A stretch of 59,840 nucleotides of DNA, from contig MFGB01000017.1 in assembly GCA_001780275.1 (NCBI GenBank), positions 1-59,840 of the forward strand, written 5' to 3'. The notes below the pieces were generated by a model. It made no database searches. It was not told the origin of the DNA and saw nothing but the letters and a program-made list of their open reading frames with translations. Shown here piece by piece: positions 18,575-28,497 of this stretch. The DNA is from Candidatus Falkowbacteria bacterium RIFOXYA2_FULL_47_19. GTDB lineage: Bacteria; Patescibacteriota; Patescibacteriia; Patescibacteriales; UBA12075. The position numbers and the translations under genes were made by a program. Within the stretch, counting starts at the first letter, position 1. Every line of letters begins with the position of its first letter.

Positions 18575-20374
18575 ATGGATAAAAAATATATTCTTGGAAT
18601 AAATCTTCCACTCAAGTCCCGCTGTCATGAGTCCGGCGTGGCTTTAATTGATTTTGACGGGAACGTTTTGTTTGCCGCCAGCGAGGAGCGGTTTTCACGG
18701 AAAAAACTTGAAGGCGATTTTCCGGAGTTATCAATAAAGGCCATGTTTGCCCATACCGAAATAAAGAAGGAAGACGTGGTTTTTGTGGTTGTTCCGACTT
18801 TAAGTTTTTACCGCAAAGCGTTTCGGTTTATGAAATTTGTTATTAGAGAGCGGTGGAGACATCTTTTCAGGTTAAAAACCTACCAGACGCTATGGAAAAT
18901 TTTTTTCAAAGAAAAAGATTTTCAGGCGGCCGCAGGCTCTAATCAGGAAGTGGAAGGTTCGGGGCTTAAGTATTATTGGAAGGACTTTATTAAGAATAAT
19001 TTTCCCAAAGCCGAACTAAAATTCTCGGATCACCATATTGCTCATGCCAGTGGCGCGTATTTTTGTTCGCCCTGGGAAAGATCACTAGTCCTAACTTTGG
19101 ACGGAGCCGGAAATTTATTGTCATCAGTTGTTGGGTTGGCTGATCGTGGCCGGATCAGGATTATCGGCCGGTCATTCGTGCCTAACTCCCTAGGATCTTT
19201 TTGGGGGAGTATTACTAAGGCCTGCGGTTTTAAATCCGGCATCCGCCACGGCGGGAAAGTTACCGGCCTGGCGGCGCGCGGCAACCCCGATAAATTAATT
19301 GATAAAATGCGCGAGGCCGTGAAATGCAAAGGTTTAGGCATAAAGATCAAGGAAGAGCTTTTCTTTAATCCGGATAAGTTATTACCTGATTGGGCGGGGT
19401 ATGAGCCGGAAAGGATCAAGGGGTTTTTGGGCGAGGCGAGCCGCGAAGATATCGCCGCCGCCGCTCAGCAGAGATTAATTGAAGTTGTTCTAGGTATTGT
19501 AAAAAACGCGCAGAAAAAAGTGGAATTTGATAAAGTCGTCATGGCGGGCGGGGTATTTGCCAACGTACTTATGAACCAGGCGATACTGGAATTGCCGGGA
19601 GTGAAAGATGTGTTCATATTTCCGGCCATGTCTGACGGCGGTTTAGCCTTTGGGGCGGCTATTCATTTTTTGTCTGAGCTGAAACTGCGAGAAGGGGAGC
19701 GGCTTAAACCAAGGGAATTACGAAATGTATACTTCGGTCCAAGCCATGACGAAAAAGAGATTCTGCAGGCGCTCCAGGAACAGAAAATTAATTATAAAAA
19801 ATTGGAAAATCCGGCTAAGGATATAGCTAAACTTATCTACGCTAATAAAATAGTGGCTTTTTATCAAGGAAGAGTAGAATTTGGTCCGCGGGCGCTTGGT
19901 AATCGTTCTATAATCTACGCGCCGATCGATCCAACCGCCAACGATTGGCTGAATAAAAAATTGCGGCGAAGCGAATTCATGCCCTTTGCGCCGGTGACCA
20001 TGCTTGAACACATCAAGGATTGTTACCTTGATATAGCGGACGATCCGCTGGCGGCCCGGTTTATGACCATAACTTATGCCTGTACAGATAAGATGAGAAA
20101 AGAAGCGCCGGCCTGCGTACACGTGGATGGCACCGCCCGCCCGCAAGTCATTACCAGGGAGGATAACCCTTATTACTATGATATCGTGAATGAATATTAT
20201 AAATTGAGCGGTATTCCCACCCTGATCAACACCAGCTTTAATATGCACGAAGAACCAATTGTAGAGAGTCCTTTTGACGCGGTTAGATCGTTTCTGGACT
20301 CAGGTATTGACTATTTGGTTATGGAAAATTATATTGCCGCTTTTGAAGACAATAAGCATTTGGCGAAAAATTAA
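18575..20374 (+). CDS. O-carbamoyltransferase (NodU/CmcH/TobZ family)
   Basis: A 599-residue enzyme that moves a carbamoyl group from carbamoyl phosphate to a hydroxyl, via carbamoyl-adenylate. The N-terminal Kae1-like domain has CHESGVALI, EERFSR (37-42) and the metal-binding DHHIAHASGAYF (H153, H154, H157). The C-terminal YrdC-like domain has FYQGRVEFGPRALGNRSI and later NTSFNMHEEPIVESP. The first motif is CHESG in place of the usual GxHDAS and is preceded by a few extra residues. Family members act on sugars (NodU on Nod factors, TobZ on tobramycin), so a sugar target fits the surroundings. The TAA stop overlaps the next ATG by one base. Confidence 0.93.
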   Translation: MDKKYILGINLPLKSRCHESGVALIDFDGNVLFAASEERFSRKKLEGDFPELSIKAMFAHTEIKKEDVVFVVVPTLSFYRKAFRFMKFVIRERWRHLFRLKTYQTLWKIFFKEKDFQAAAGSNQEVEGSGLKYYWKDFIKNNFPKAELKFSDHHIAHASGAYFCSPWERSLVLTLDGAGNLLSSVVGLADRGRIRIIGRSFVPNSLGSFWGSITKACGFKSGIRHGGKVTGLAARGNPDKLIDKMREAVKCKGLGIKIKEELFFNPDKLLPDWAGYEPERIKGFLGEASREDIAAAAQQRLIEVVLGIVKNAQKKVEFDKVVMAGGVFANVLMNQAILELPGVKDVFIFPAMSDGGLAFGAAIHFLSELKLREGERLKPRELRNVYFGPSHDEKEILQALQEQKINYKKLENPAKDIAKLIYANKIVAFYQGRVEFGPRALGNRSIIYAPIDPTANDWLNKKLRRSEFMPFAPVTMLEHIKDCYLDIADDPLAARFMTITYACTDKMRKEAPACVHVDGTARPQVITREDNPYYYDIVNEYYKLSGIPTLINTSFNMHEEPIVESPFDAVRSFLDSGIDYLVMENYIAAFEDNKHLAKN

Positions 20375-21537
20375 TGCGTTTGGTACAATTGACAACAAAA
20401 AATCTCTTATCCGCAACGGCTGACAATGTCTATATCATGAATCTGGCTCGCAGTTTTAATAAGATTATGGGCAAAGACTACCGGTTAGTGGTAGCTAAAA
20501 AGAAACTGGAACAGATACCGGACGTGAACACCCTGAGTCTTGAGCTTGATTTTAGGTCAAAGATAGCCAGAATCAAGTTTTTACTGCCTTATTTATATTG
20601 TTTTTTTTGGCTGCCTTTTTATGTTAAGAAAAACGCCCTGGATAGCAAAGATACTGTTATTTTTACAAATGATCCGAATTTTCTACTATTGATCATATGG
20701 TGGCGCAAAATGTGCAATTATCAATATAAGATTTGCTCAGACTGGCATATGCTTTTTGGTAATTTTAAGGACGGATATAATGCCCGAAATAGTGATTTTT
20801 TAATTACTACTTCCGAAAAACTGAAACGGCAATTAATCGAAAAATGCGGAGCCGATGAACGGAAAATAAAAGTGGTTTACGGCGGCGTTGATTTGAGTAA
20901 TTATAGCGGCGGTGAAAACGGTAATTTAAAAAAGGGATTGGGATTGCCGACGGATAAAATTTTAGTCGGTTATGTCGGTTTTTATAAGACTATCGGCATG
21001 AGCAAGGGCATTGATACCATGATCCGGACCTTGCCGTTATTGGAGGGTAATATTGTTATGGCCTTTGTGGGTGGCTGGAAGCATGAAATAGATGAATATC
21101 TTGAGATGGCCCGGGATATGGGCGTGGATAAAAGATGTATTTTTGTAGAAAAAGTGAGTGTGGAGATGGCGGCAAAATATGAGATGGCGATGGATATTTT
21201 AACCATACCCTATCCCGATAAGCCGCATTTCCGGGATTACGGCTTTCCTATGAAGGTTTATGAATATATGGCGGCCGGAAAACCGATCGTTTATTCTGCT
21301 TTGGAATTAACCGAAGAGGTCTTGCATGATTGCGGTTTTACTTTCCGGCCGGACGACGCCGTTGCTTTAGCGGATAAAATAAAATATATTATCGATAAAA
21401 AAAATGAGCGGGTCGTGAAAATGTCCGTAGAGACGGCGAGCAAAAAAGTGGCTGGCTTGACCTGGGAAAAAAAGGCGGGAGAAATTATTAATTTAGTAAA
21501 TTATGCAAAAAGTATCAATAATCATCCCAACTTATAA
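20374..21537 (+). CDS. Glycosyltransferase family 4
   Basis: A 387-residue GT-B enzyme. The N-terminal domain includes SATADNVYIMNLARSFNKI. The C-terminal domain includes VVYGGVDLSNYSGG, ILVGYVGFYKTIGMSKGID, IVMAFVGGWKHEID and RDYGFPMKVYEYMAAGKPIVYS, the donor-binding helix. It starts on the last base of the carbamoyltransferase stop and overlaps the next GT gene by 35 bases, so the three are tightly coupled. Confidence 0.9.
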   Translation: MRLVQLTTKNLLSATADNVYIMNLARSFNKIMGKDYRLVVAKKKLEQIPDVNTLSLELDFRSKIARIKFLLPYLYCFFWLPFYVKKNALDSKDTVIFTNDPNFLLLIIWWRKMCNYQYKICSDWHMLFGNFKDGYNARNSDFLITTSEKLKRQLIEKCGADERKIKVVYGGVDLSNYSGGENGNLKKGLGLPTDKILVGYVGFYKTIGMSKGIDTMIRTLPLLEGNIVMAFVGGWKHEIDEYLEMARDMGVDKRCIFVEKVSVEMAAKYEMAMDILTIPYPDKPHFRDYGFPMKVYEYMAAGKPIVYSALELTEEVLHDCGFTFRPDDAVALADKIKYIIDKKNERVVKMSVETASKKVAGLTWEKKAGEIINLVNYAKSINNHPNL

Positions 21538-22210
21538 CGAGGCCAAAAATTTGCCGTTATTGATCGAAGAGATTTATGGCCTTATTAATAAGCAGGAAAC
21601 GGATATAGAGTTCATAATCGTTGATGACAATTCTCCGGATGGAACCGGTCGGGTCGCAGAGGGATTGTCGCGCCAGTATCCGATAAAAGTAATTCATAGG
21701 CCGGGAAAGCTGGGCCTGGGTTCGGCCGTTATTGAGGGATTTAAAAGGTCCCACCGGGACATTCTCGGCGTAATGGACGGCGACATGAGCCACGATCCGG
21801 CTATTATCAATAATCTGATCAACGCTTTAAAGGATTATGATATCGCAATCGGCAGTCGTTTTGAGGTGGAGAGTTCGATCAATAACTGGAATTGGTGGCG
21901 TAAGATTGTTTCCTGCTCCGGCGTATTTTTAGCTAAGGCGCTGACCGGAGTTAAGGACCCTTTAAGCGGTTATTTTTTTCTACATCGCCGGATAATAGAC
22001 GGCGTCGAGCTAAAAACCAAAGGATACAAGATATTATTCGAGATTCTGGTTAAATGTAATTATTCGAAATGCAAAGAGATACCGTATACTTTTCGCATGA
22101 GGCAGTTCAGCAGTTCCAAGCTTAACTATAAAGAGTTTTTGCTGTTTGGGAGTCAGATATTATCTTATGGTTTTTATAAAATATATAAATTATTCCGTAG
22201 ATCATATTAA
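21503..22210 (+). CDS. Polyprenol-phosphate mannose synthase-like GT2
   Basis: A 235-residue GT-A enzyme of the DPM1 type, which transfers mannose or glucose from the nucleotide sugar to a polyprenyl phosphate on the cytoplasmic face. It has IIIPTYNEAKNLPLLI, VDDNSPDGTGRVA, the metal motif DGDMSHDP, and the closing YTFRMRQFSSSKLNYKEF region. No C-terminal membrane helices are present, as in soluble DPM1 forms. Its lipid-linked product is the donor needed by the GT-C enzymes at 25017 and 26719, so the three may work in series (inference). Confidence 0.88.
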   Translation: MQKVSIIIPTYNEAKNLPLLIEEIYGLINKQETDIEFIIVDDNSPDGTGRVAEGLSRQYPIKVIHRPGKLGLGSAVIEGFKRSHRDILGVMDGDMSHDPAIINNLINALKDYDIAIGSRFEVESSINNWNWWRKIVSCSGVFLAKALTGVKDPLSGYFFLHRRIIDGVELKTKGYKILFEILVKCNYSKCKEIPYTFRMRQFSSSKLNYKEFLLFGSQILSYGFYKIYKLFRRSY

Positions 22211-22211
22211 T

Positions 22212-22838
22212 ATGGAAGACAAGAAATATTGGGATAACTATTGGGTGGATAACAAGGAAAAGCATACTTTTTTTAATACCCTGGTAGATTTTGCCAGAAA
22301 ATATTATTTTGCCAGAGCCTTTGCCGCTTTTCTTGATAAAAATTATCCCGTGGCCGGAAAAAGCGTCTGCGAAATTGGCTCCGGCTCCGGCCTGACCCTG
22401 TCTTATCTTAAAAAAATGGGCGCTCGGGAATGTACAGGCATTGATTATTCGGAAGAAGCCGTTAAATACGCGCAAGCCAATATAAAGGATTGTAAATTCT
22501 CGGTCGGCGATGCTTTTAATCTAAGTAGCATACCAGAAAAAAGCTTTGATATAGTTTATTCGCTTGGTTTTTTAGAACACTACAATCGGGATGAACAGAA
22601 AAAATTATTAGCAGAGCAGTCCAGGCTGGCGCGGGAATGTGTTTTTATTGAGGTACCGTATAATTCTCCGCATATGAGCCTGTTGTGTTACCTGAACCGA
22701 AAAAGTGGCCGGACCACCACTTTCAGCGACGAGGAGTTGTTCTCTCCTAAAACTTTCCGGGAACTCGGCCTCACGGGTAAGACTAAGCTTATGCCAAATA
22801 CTTTTTTTATAACTATCGGCCATTTTGAGCATTTGTAA
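22212..22838 (+). CDS. Class I SAM-dependent methyltransferase
   Basis: A 208-residue methyltransferase with motif I VCEIGSGSGLTLSYL, TGIDYSEEAVKYA, and FDIVYSLGFLEHYN. The start is ATG 22212, one base after the upstream stop; the open frame extends 22 codons further into the DPM-like gene, but that part is not family-like. The opening MEDKKYWDNYW is a common start for type-11 methyltransferases of glycan loci. Confidence 0.85.
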   Translation: MEDKKYWDNYWVDNKEKHTFFNTLVDFARKYYFARAFAAFLDKNYPVAGKSVCEIGSGSGLTLSYLKKMGARECTGIDYSEEAVKYAQANIKDCKFSVGDAFNLSSIPEKSFDIVYSLGFLEHYNRDEQKKLLAEQSRLARECVFIEVPYNSPHMSLLCYLNRKSGRTTTFSDEELFSPKTFRELGLTGKTKLMPNTFFITIGHFEHL

Positions 22839-22847
22839 TATTATCTT

Positions 22848-24272
22848 ATGGAATTATCAAAAAATAAACTAGAGGTTATAAATTTTATGGACGAGATGGC
22901 CGGAAGCCGGTCGCAGTGGGTCAAAAAGAATCAATACTACTATGACGATTTGGCTGGATTTTTGAAATATAATATCCTGGAAAAATCGTCGATATTGGAA
23001 ATAGGTTGCGGCAACGGTTTTCTACTTGACGCGATCAAGCCCGGGCGCGGCGTCGGCATTGATCTTTCCGGAAAAATGATTTTTCACGCTAAAGAAAGTT
23101 ATCCGAATTTAGTTTTTTATAAAATGGACGCGGAAGATATAAATTTGGCGGAGGATTTCGACTATGTGGTTATGTCCGACGCGCTCGGATATATGGAAGA
23201 TATCCAGAAAGTTTTTCGCGGCTTAAAAGGGGTGGTGAGCAATAATAGTCGGATCATTATTACGTACCATAGTTTTTTCTGGCTTCCGTTCCTGCGCCTA
23301 GCGGAATCGCTCGGCCTGAAGATGCCGCAGAAAAAGCTTAACTGGCTTAACGGCAACGACATACTGAATCTTCTTGAGCTTGAGGGATTCGAGGCCGTGA
23401 AGACCGGCCGGAGATTTTTGTTACCGGTGAAAATTTCGGTAATTTCAGCTTTTATCAACCATTATATTGCGAATCTGCCTGTTGTAAACTGGTTTTGTCT
23501 TACAGGCTATATTATCGCTAAAACCGCATACGGCGAAAAAGAAACAGGATTAAAAAGCGTAAGCGTGGTCGTGCCGGCTCGCAACGAAGAGGGGAATATC
23601 GAGAATATTGTCAAGAGATTGCCGTTAATGGGAAATAACACGGAAATAATTTTTGTTGAGGGTCATTCGCGGGATGGCACTTTGGCGGAGATAAAACGAG
23701 TCCGCGAAAAATATAAGACCGACAGGGATATTAAATATTTCATCCAAGACGGCCGGGGGAAGGGCGATGCGGTCAGGAAGGGATTTGCGGCCGCGACCGG
23801 CGATATATTGATGATTTTGGACGCCGATATGACCGTTCCGCCGGAAGACCTGCCTAAATTTTTTGAAGCAATCGCTACGGGCCGGGGGGAATTCATTAAT
23901 GGAACAAGGCTTGTTTACCCGCTGGAGGACGAAGCGATGCGATTTTTAAATATTGGCGGCAACAAGTTCTTTTCCTGGATGTTTTCCTGGCTTTTAGGAC
24001 AGAGGCTTAAAGATACTTTGTGCGGCACTAAGGTTATTTCGAGACAAAATTATTTAAATTTAATCAAGAACCGGAAATTTTTTGGGGAATTCGATCCGTT
24101 CGGCGACTTTGATCTTTTGTTCGGTGCCGCTAAGCTCAATTTAAAGATTGTTGAGATCCCAATAAGATACCAGGCACGGGAATATGGAGAAACGCAGATA
24201 TCGCGTTTTACTCACGGCTGGCTGCTTTTAAAAATGGTCTTTTTCGCAATGAATAAAATCAAGTTTTTATAA
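22848..24272 (+). CDS. Bifunctional methyltransferase / GT2
   Basis: 474 residues with two complete domains. Residues 1 to about 230 are a class I methyltransferase (ILEIGCGNGFLLDAI, VGIDLSGKMIFHA, FDYVVMSDALGY). Residues about 235-474 are a DPM-like GT2 (VSVVVPARNEEGNIENIV, FVEGHSRDGTLAEI, metal motif DADMTVPPEDL, and a QISRFTHGWLLLKM end). The methyltransferase-GT2 fusion is a recurring arrangement in bacterial glycan clusters and implies that both act on the same intermediate. It lies 9 bases after the previous gene and 1 before the next. Confidence 0.88.
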   Translation: MELSKNKLEVINFMDEMAGSRSQWVKKNQYYYDDLAGFLKYNILEKSSILEIGCGNGFLLDAIKPGRGVGIDLSGKMIFHAKESYPNLVFYKMDAEDINLAEDFDYVVMSDALGYMEDIQKVFRGLKGVVSNNSRIIITYHSFFWLPFLRLAESLGLKMPQKKLNWLNGNDILNLLELEGFEAVKTGRRFLLPVKISVISAFINHYIANLPVVNWFCLTGYIIAKTAYGEKETGLKSVSVVVPARNEEGNIENIVKRLPLMGNNTEIIFVEGHSRDGTLAEIKRVREKYKTDRDIKYFIQDGRGKGDAVRKGFAAATGDILMILDADMTVPPEDLPKFFEAIATGRGEFINGTRLVYPLEDEAMRFLNIGGNKFFSWMFSWLLGQRLKDTLCGTKVISRQNYLNLIKNRKFFGEFDPFGDFDLLFGAAKLNLKIVEIPIRYQAREYGETQISRFTHGWLLLKMVFFAMNKIKFL

Positions 24273-24273
24273 T

Positions 24274-25011
24274 ATGGATATAATTAACGATAAATTAGCG
24301 CTGCACCGGGAGATCTGGTATAAAAAAAAGATATTAAGATTGATCTATGCGCAATGGTATCGGATGATACAAGCGGATTTGAAATCAGGCAAGAAAAAAA
24401 CACTGGAAATAGGTTCCGGTACCGGTAATTTCAAGGAGTTCAAAAGCGATATTATTGCGTCCGATATAGAGAATCGTCCTTGGCTTGATAAAGTTTTTGA
24501 TGCGCATGATATGCCGTTTACCGATGGCGAACTGAGCAATATAGTCATGATTGACGTTTTGCACCACCTGGTTGACCCGATTCGTTTTTTCCGTGAAGTC
24601 GGCCGCGTCCTGGAACCCGGCGGGAGGATAATTATGCTTGAGCCATTTCCATCTTTTTTTTCTTTGCCTGTTTATAAATGTTTTCACCCGGAGCCATTTG
24701 ATTTTAAAAAAAATTATTTTTTGCAAGGCGGTACAGATGAAAAAAAAGACGCCTGGGAGTCTAACCAGGCCATCCCATTTTTATTGTTTTATAGACAGAA
24801 AAAAGATTTTTTAAGATTATTTGAAAATAAATACGAAATAATCAAGAAAAAAAGAATAAGTTTTTTATTATACCCCCTATCCGGAGGCTTTGAACATCGT
24901 TCGTTTATTCCCGGTTTTTTGTTTCCGGTTTTTAGTATTTTAGAAAAAATATTGGCACCCTTAGCGAGCCTATTGGCGTTTCGATGTTATATCGTTTTAG
25001 AGAAAAAATAA
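24274..25011 (+). CDS. Class I SAM-dependent methyltransferase
   Basis: A 245-residue methyltransferase with TLEIGSGTGNFKEF, IIASDIENRPWLD, the post-II segment VMIDVLHHLVDPIRFFREV and LEPGGRIIMLEPF. The C-terminal half contains several hydrophobic stretches (YPLSGGFEHRSFIPGF region and the last 40 residues), suggesting membrane association, which would fit a lipid-linked glycan substrate. It follows the fusion gene by one base. Confidence 0.83.
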   Translation: MDIINDKLALHREIWYKKKILRLIYAQWYRMIQADLKSGKKKTLEIGSGTGNFKEFKSDIIASDIENRPWLDKVFDAHDMPFTDGELSNIVMIDVLHHLVDPIRFFREVGRVLEPGGRIIMLEPFPSFFSLPVYKCFHPEPFDFKKNYFLQGGTDEKKDAWESNQAIPFLLFYRQKKDFLRLFENKYEIIKKKRISFLLYPLSGGFEHRSFIPGFLFPVFSILEKILAPLASLLAFRCYIVLEKK

Positions 25012-25016
25012 AACCC

Positions 25017-26726
25017 ATGCACCAGTTAATTAAAACAACAAAAGATTTTTTTATAAGAAATATTTGGTTAGGGTTGGTTTTATTTTTAGCCTTTGGGGCA
25101 AGATTATATGGGATTTATTTCGATTATCCTTATACGGATTTTATCTGGGACGAAACTTACAGTATTTCATATTTATTCGATTTGTTGACGCAAAAAACGG
25201 TTTTGGTAAATCCGCCATCCTCGACTTACCCGACCTTATTGCCGTTTTTACTGGCGCCAGTTTTTGTTTTGCGCCTTGGTTATATCGCTTTAATGAATGG
25301 CCTGCACTCGATAGCGGAGCTTAAAAATTTTATAGTTATGAACGGTTTAGGGCAGATCCATATAATATCACGCTGGTATTCGGTATTCTTCGGAACCGCT
25401 ACGGTTTATTTGGTGTATGGGATTATCAGAAGAATTTACCGAAAAAGATCCGTCGCGCTTTATACTGCCCTGGTTTATAGCTTTAGTTTAGTTCCGGTTT
25501 ATCTTTCCCATTGGGGCAAGCACCACGCAACCATGGTTTTTTTCGTGATCTTAAGTCTTTTATTCGTCATTATTTTTGAAGAGAAAAAAGTCAAAAAATA
25601 TGTTTATTTTTCAATGTTTGCCGCCGCCGCGGCCTTTTCCGTACATTATATCGGTGCTACGGCCGTAGTTTTTCCTTTCTGGGCGTGGTGGTCCAATCGG
25701 CGCGATTTTAACAACAAAGAAATAATTAAATGCATTTTATTTTTTGGAGGCATCGGGGCGTTTTTTTACCTATCGAATTTTTATGGAGTTAAGTCCATGC
25801 TCCATCAGATCATTTTTGATTATTATGCCAAGAATGATTGGGGTGGCATCGTGCCCACTGGCCGCTGGGAAAGGTTTTATTACGTCTTTCGGGATTCATT
25901 CATGATTGAGCCGATTTTTACGGCTTTATTTTTCGCCTTAGGATTGAAATTTAAACGTTTGATAAAAAATAACCGTCTTTGGGGTTATATTTTTGCCGGT
26001 TTGCTGTTTAATTATCTGTTGATGATTACTATAATCGTAGGGGCGCATTTGTCGCGCTGGCTTTTAACTTTTATCACGTTAATTACTTTGGTGTCAGCTT
26101 CGCTTTTTTATAATTGGCTTCTTGAAAGAAGCTGGCGGAAGGAGATAAAAATATTTTTAGCTATTATTTTTATTTTGCCCAATGTTTATTTTACTATACA
26201 CTGGCTCGGTCTGCTGCGGAACAATACCGCCCTGGAGGCGGAGGCGTGGCTTGAAAACAATGTAAAAAAAGATGAATATATATATTCATTCATGATCAGC
26301 TTTAACGCTCCGCTATCGCTTGAATCGATGGAGTGGAATTATCATAATAACGATCGTTTCAGAAATATGAGAAAGATTGTCCTGGTGCTTGAGAATAAAG
26401 AAAGGTTCAGGGATAAAAAGGGTCTGGCGATTATGTATGACGACAGGAATAATAGATATGATAATTTGGCCGGTGAAAAAACTAAATATATAATAGCGGA
26501 TGGGGGCAGTATAAAAGATTTGGAAAAAACCAGGAGGGAATTGGAAAAATATCACGCCCTTGAATTGGTGCGGTCGTTCTACCCTACGGAAAATATTGAA
26601 ATAACAAACGAAGGATTGGATAATGATTATTTGAACAGTCCGGAAAAATTAAGCACCCTATATCATCTGGATAAGAGCGGTCCGTTTATTGATATTTATA
26701 AAGTTAAAGGCGATTATAATGACTAA
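25017..26726 (+). CDS. GT-C membrane glycosyltransferase, GT39/ArnT-like
   Basis: 569 residues with about ten transmembrane helices. It has the early luminal acidic motif WDETYSISYLFDLL after the first helix, as in PMT/ArnT-type enzymes that use polyprenyl-phosphate sugars on the outer face of the membrane. A soluble C-terminal part follows (about 410-569). ATG 25017 comes 5 bases after the upstream stop and is preferred to ATG 24984, which lies within the previous gene. It overlaps the next gene by 8 bases. Confidence 0.82.
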   Translation: MHQLIKTTKDFFIRNIWLGLVLFLAFGARLYGIYFDYPYTDFIWDETYSISYLFDLLTQKTVLVNPPSSTYPTLLPFLLAPVFVLRLGYIALMNGLHSIAELKNFIVMNGLGQIHIISRWYSVFFGTATVYLVYGIIRRIYRKRSVALYTALVYSFSLVPVYLSHWGKHHATMVFFVILSLLFVIIFEEKKVKKYVYFSMFAAAAAFSVHYIGATAVVFPFWAWWSNRRDFNNKEIIKCILFFGGIGAFFYLSNFYGVKSMLHQIIFDYYAKNDWGGIVPTGRWERFYYVFRDSFMIEPIFTALFFALGLKFKRLIKNNRLWGYIFAGLLFNYLLMITIIVGAHLSRWLLTFITLITLVSASLFYNWLLERSWRKEIKIFLAIIFILPNVYFTIHWLGLLRNNTALEAEAWLENNVKKDEYIYSFMISFNAPLSLESMEWNYHNNDRFRNMRKIVLVLENKERFRDKKGLAIMYDDRNNRYDNLAGEKTKYIIADGGSIKDLEKTRRELEKYHALELVRSFYPTENIEITNEGLDNDYLNSPEKLSTLYHLDKSGPFIDIYKVKGDYND

Positions 26727-28497
26727 GTTAAAAAACGTTTTTAAAGAACACTGGTTTATCTTTCTGCTGGCCGGATTTTTTTGTATTTTTCTGAATTGGC
26801 CATTGATCAGATCCATTCATTCTTTGGGAATCGAGAATTTTCGGGGCGTGTATCCGATGTTCGTGGACGATGCCGAGCATTATATTACCCGGACGCAGGA
26901 AGTTTTAAGTGGTCACCCCGGCCTGGGTAACGCCTATTTGGCGGAGCATAAAGGCGAGCCTTATATGTCGCCGCCTCTGGCCGAGATCGTTTTTGCCTAC
27001 ACGGCAAAAACTTTACATATTTCTGTGCCGGCGTTTTTCGCTTGGCAGGGTTTTCTATTTCCGTTTTTGTGTTTTATATTTTTTTATTTTATTCTTTTTT
27101 ATACCAGCAAATCGAAGATTGTGTCCTTGTTTTTAGCGCTTTTATTTTTTTTGATCTCCCCGCGTCAGTTTTCCAGGCCCATTATCCAGCAATTCATTTT
27201 TCTACCTTTTTTCCTCGGGTCTTATTTTATTTGGCAATTTTATAATGAGAATAAACAAAAAAGCATTTACGTTATTAATATAATAATAACATCTCTGGTC
27301 GGTTTGTTGGTCTATATCTCCCCTTATTTTTGGTCGCCGCTTTTTTTGTTATTCCACCTTACCCTCTTTACTGCCGCCTTCATACGCAAGGATGTACGTT
27401 ATTATTTTAAGAATCTGGGCTTGTCCGTTTTGATTTTCGGATTATGGGTAGCGCCATACCTGATAAATTTATTTAAAGCTGTAAAATCGCCCTGGTACGC
27501 AGAAACCGTAGTTCGTTTCGGGATGCTTAATACTCATTGGCCAGCCGCATTTTTTAACGTCTTGCCGGTTTTTATCTGCCTTGCGGCACTTTTATTCATT
27601 TTTAGGAAAACGGAAAGAGTAAAATTTTATTTTATTGGCATAATTCTTCTAACGGCTTTAGCCATAAATTGGCAGAATATCATAACCGGCCATTATCTTT
27701 TATTTTCGTCGCATTATATGGATGTGACTATTTTTTTGGTTCTTTGGTCGGCGGCCATGATCGGAGCGGGGGCAAAGGAAAAACTTTATTTCAACAAAGG
27801 ATTATTCAGCCCGACAATAAGCATCGTTTTGTTATTGGTAGTCGTGATATTTTTCGGTTACCGGCATCGCGGAGAGTTTCCATTTATTTTAAATTCCGGT
27901 TTCAACAAGGAAGAAATGTCCAGGATACAGGACATGAGACCGGTTTTCGATTGGCTTAATTATAACACAGAGAGAGATTCGGTGCTATATTTATTGGGAG
28001 GTGACTATGACATGTACTACCTTCGAAATATATTCTATACCATATATACTCATAATAATACTTATTACAATGGTTACCCCGGAATGTTTTTAGTATCTAA
28101 TGATGAGTTATTGGAGCGGTATTTAAGAAGTCTAATATTTGATCCGGAGGCTAATGAGGAATTTATCAGGCAATATGCATATCGGACAAGGGCGGTGGAA
28201 TTCCTGTCCGATTATCAGAATAAACTAATAAGAAATAAAACTTGGGGAAAAATACCGGGAATAAATTTCAAAATTCCCGAGTTAATTCCTGACGGTTTTA
28301 ATGATGAAGCCGTTAGAAGGTTTTTGGAAATAAAAAAACAAAACCCCATGGAGGTTTTAAAAAAGTATGATGTTGATTATATTTTGTTAAGCCTGGATGA
28401 TCCTAGGTTTTCCTCGCAAAAAGAAATATTAGATTCCCTGGATTCGGCAGAGCCGATCGTAGAAATCAGCAATATACTTATTTACAAAGTGAATTAA
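26719..28497 (+). CDS. GT-C type membrane glycosyltransferase
   Basis: 592 residues with about ten transmembrane helices. A first extracytoplasmic loop holds MFVDDAEHYITRTQEVLSGH, an acidic motif in the position used by GT-C enzymes (STT3, AglB and relatives). It ends in a soluble domain of about 170 residues with YDVDYILLSLDDPRF. The start ATG 26719 overlaps the previous stop (ATGACTAA) and has AAAGGCG upstream; an upstream in-frame ATG at 26689 is less likely. The final 20 bases overlap the end of the convergent gene on the other strand. Confidence 0.72.
   Translation: MTKLKNVFKEHWFIFLLAGFFCIFLNWPLIRSIHSLGIENFRGVYPMFVDDAEHYITRTQEVLSGHPGLGNAYLAEHKGEPYMSPPLAEIVFAYTAKTLHISVPAFFAWQGFLFPFLCFIFFYFILFYTSKSKIVSLFLALLFFLISPRQFSRPIIQQFIFLPFFLGSYFIWQFYNENKQKSIYVINIIITSLVGLLVYISPYFWSPLFLLFHLTLFTAAFIRKDVRYYFKNLGLSVLIFGLWVAPYLINLFKAVKSPWYAETVVRFGMLNTHWPAAFFNVLPVFICLAALLFIFRKTERVKFYFIGIILLTALAINWQNIITGHYLLFSSHYMDVTIFLVLWSAAMIGAGAKEKLYFNKGLFSPTISIVLLLVVVIFFGYRHRGEFPFILNSGFNKEEMSRIQDMRPVFDWLNYNTERDSVLYLLGGDYDMYYLRNIFYTIYTHNNTYYNGYPGMFLVSNDELLERYLRSLIFDPEANEEFIRQYAYRTRAVEFLSDYQNKLIRNKTWGKIPGINFKIPELIPDGFNDEAVRRFLEIKKQNPMEVLKKYDVDYILLSLDDPRFSSQKEILDSLDSAEPIVEISNILIYKVN

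Noticed and set aside
22146..22211. Upstream extension of the methyltransferase at 22212
   Set aside because: It lies in the 3' part of the DPM-like gene in another frame and shows no methyltransferase similarity.
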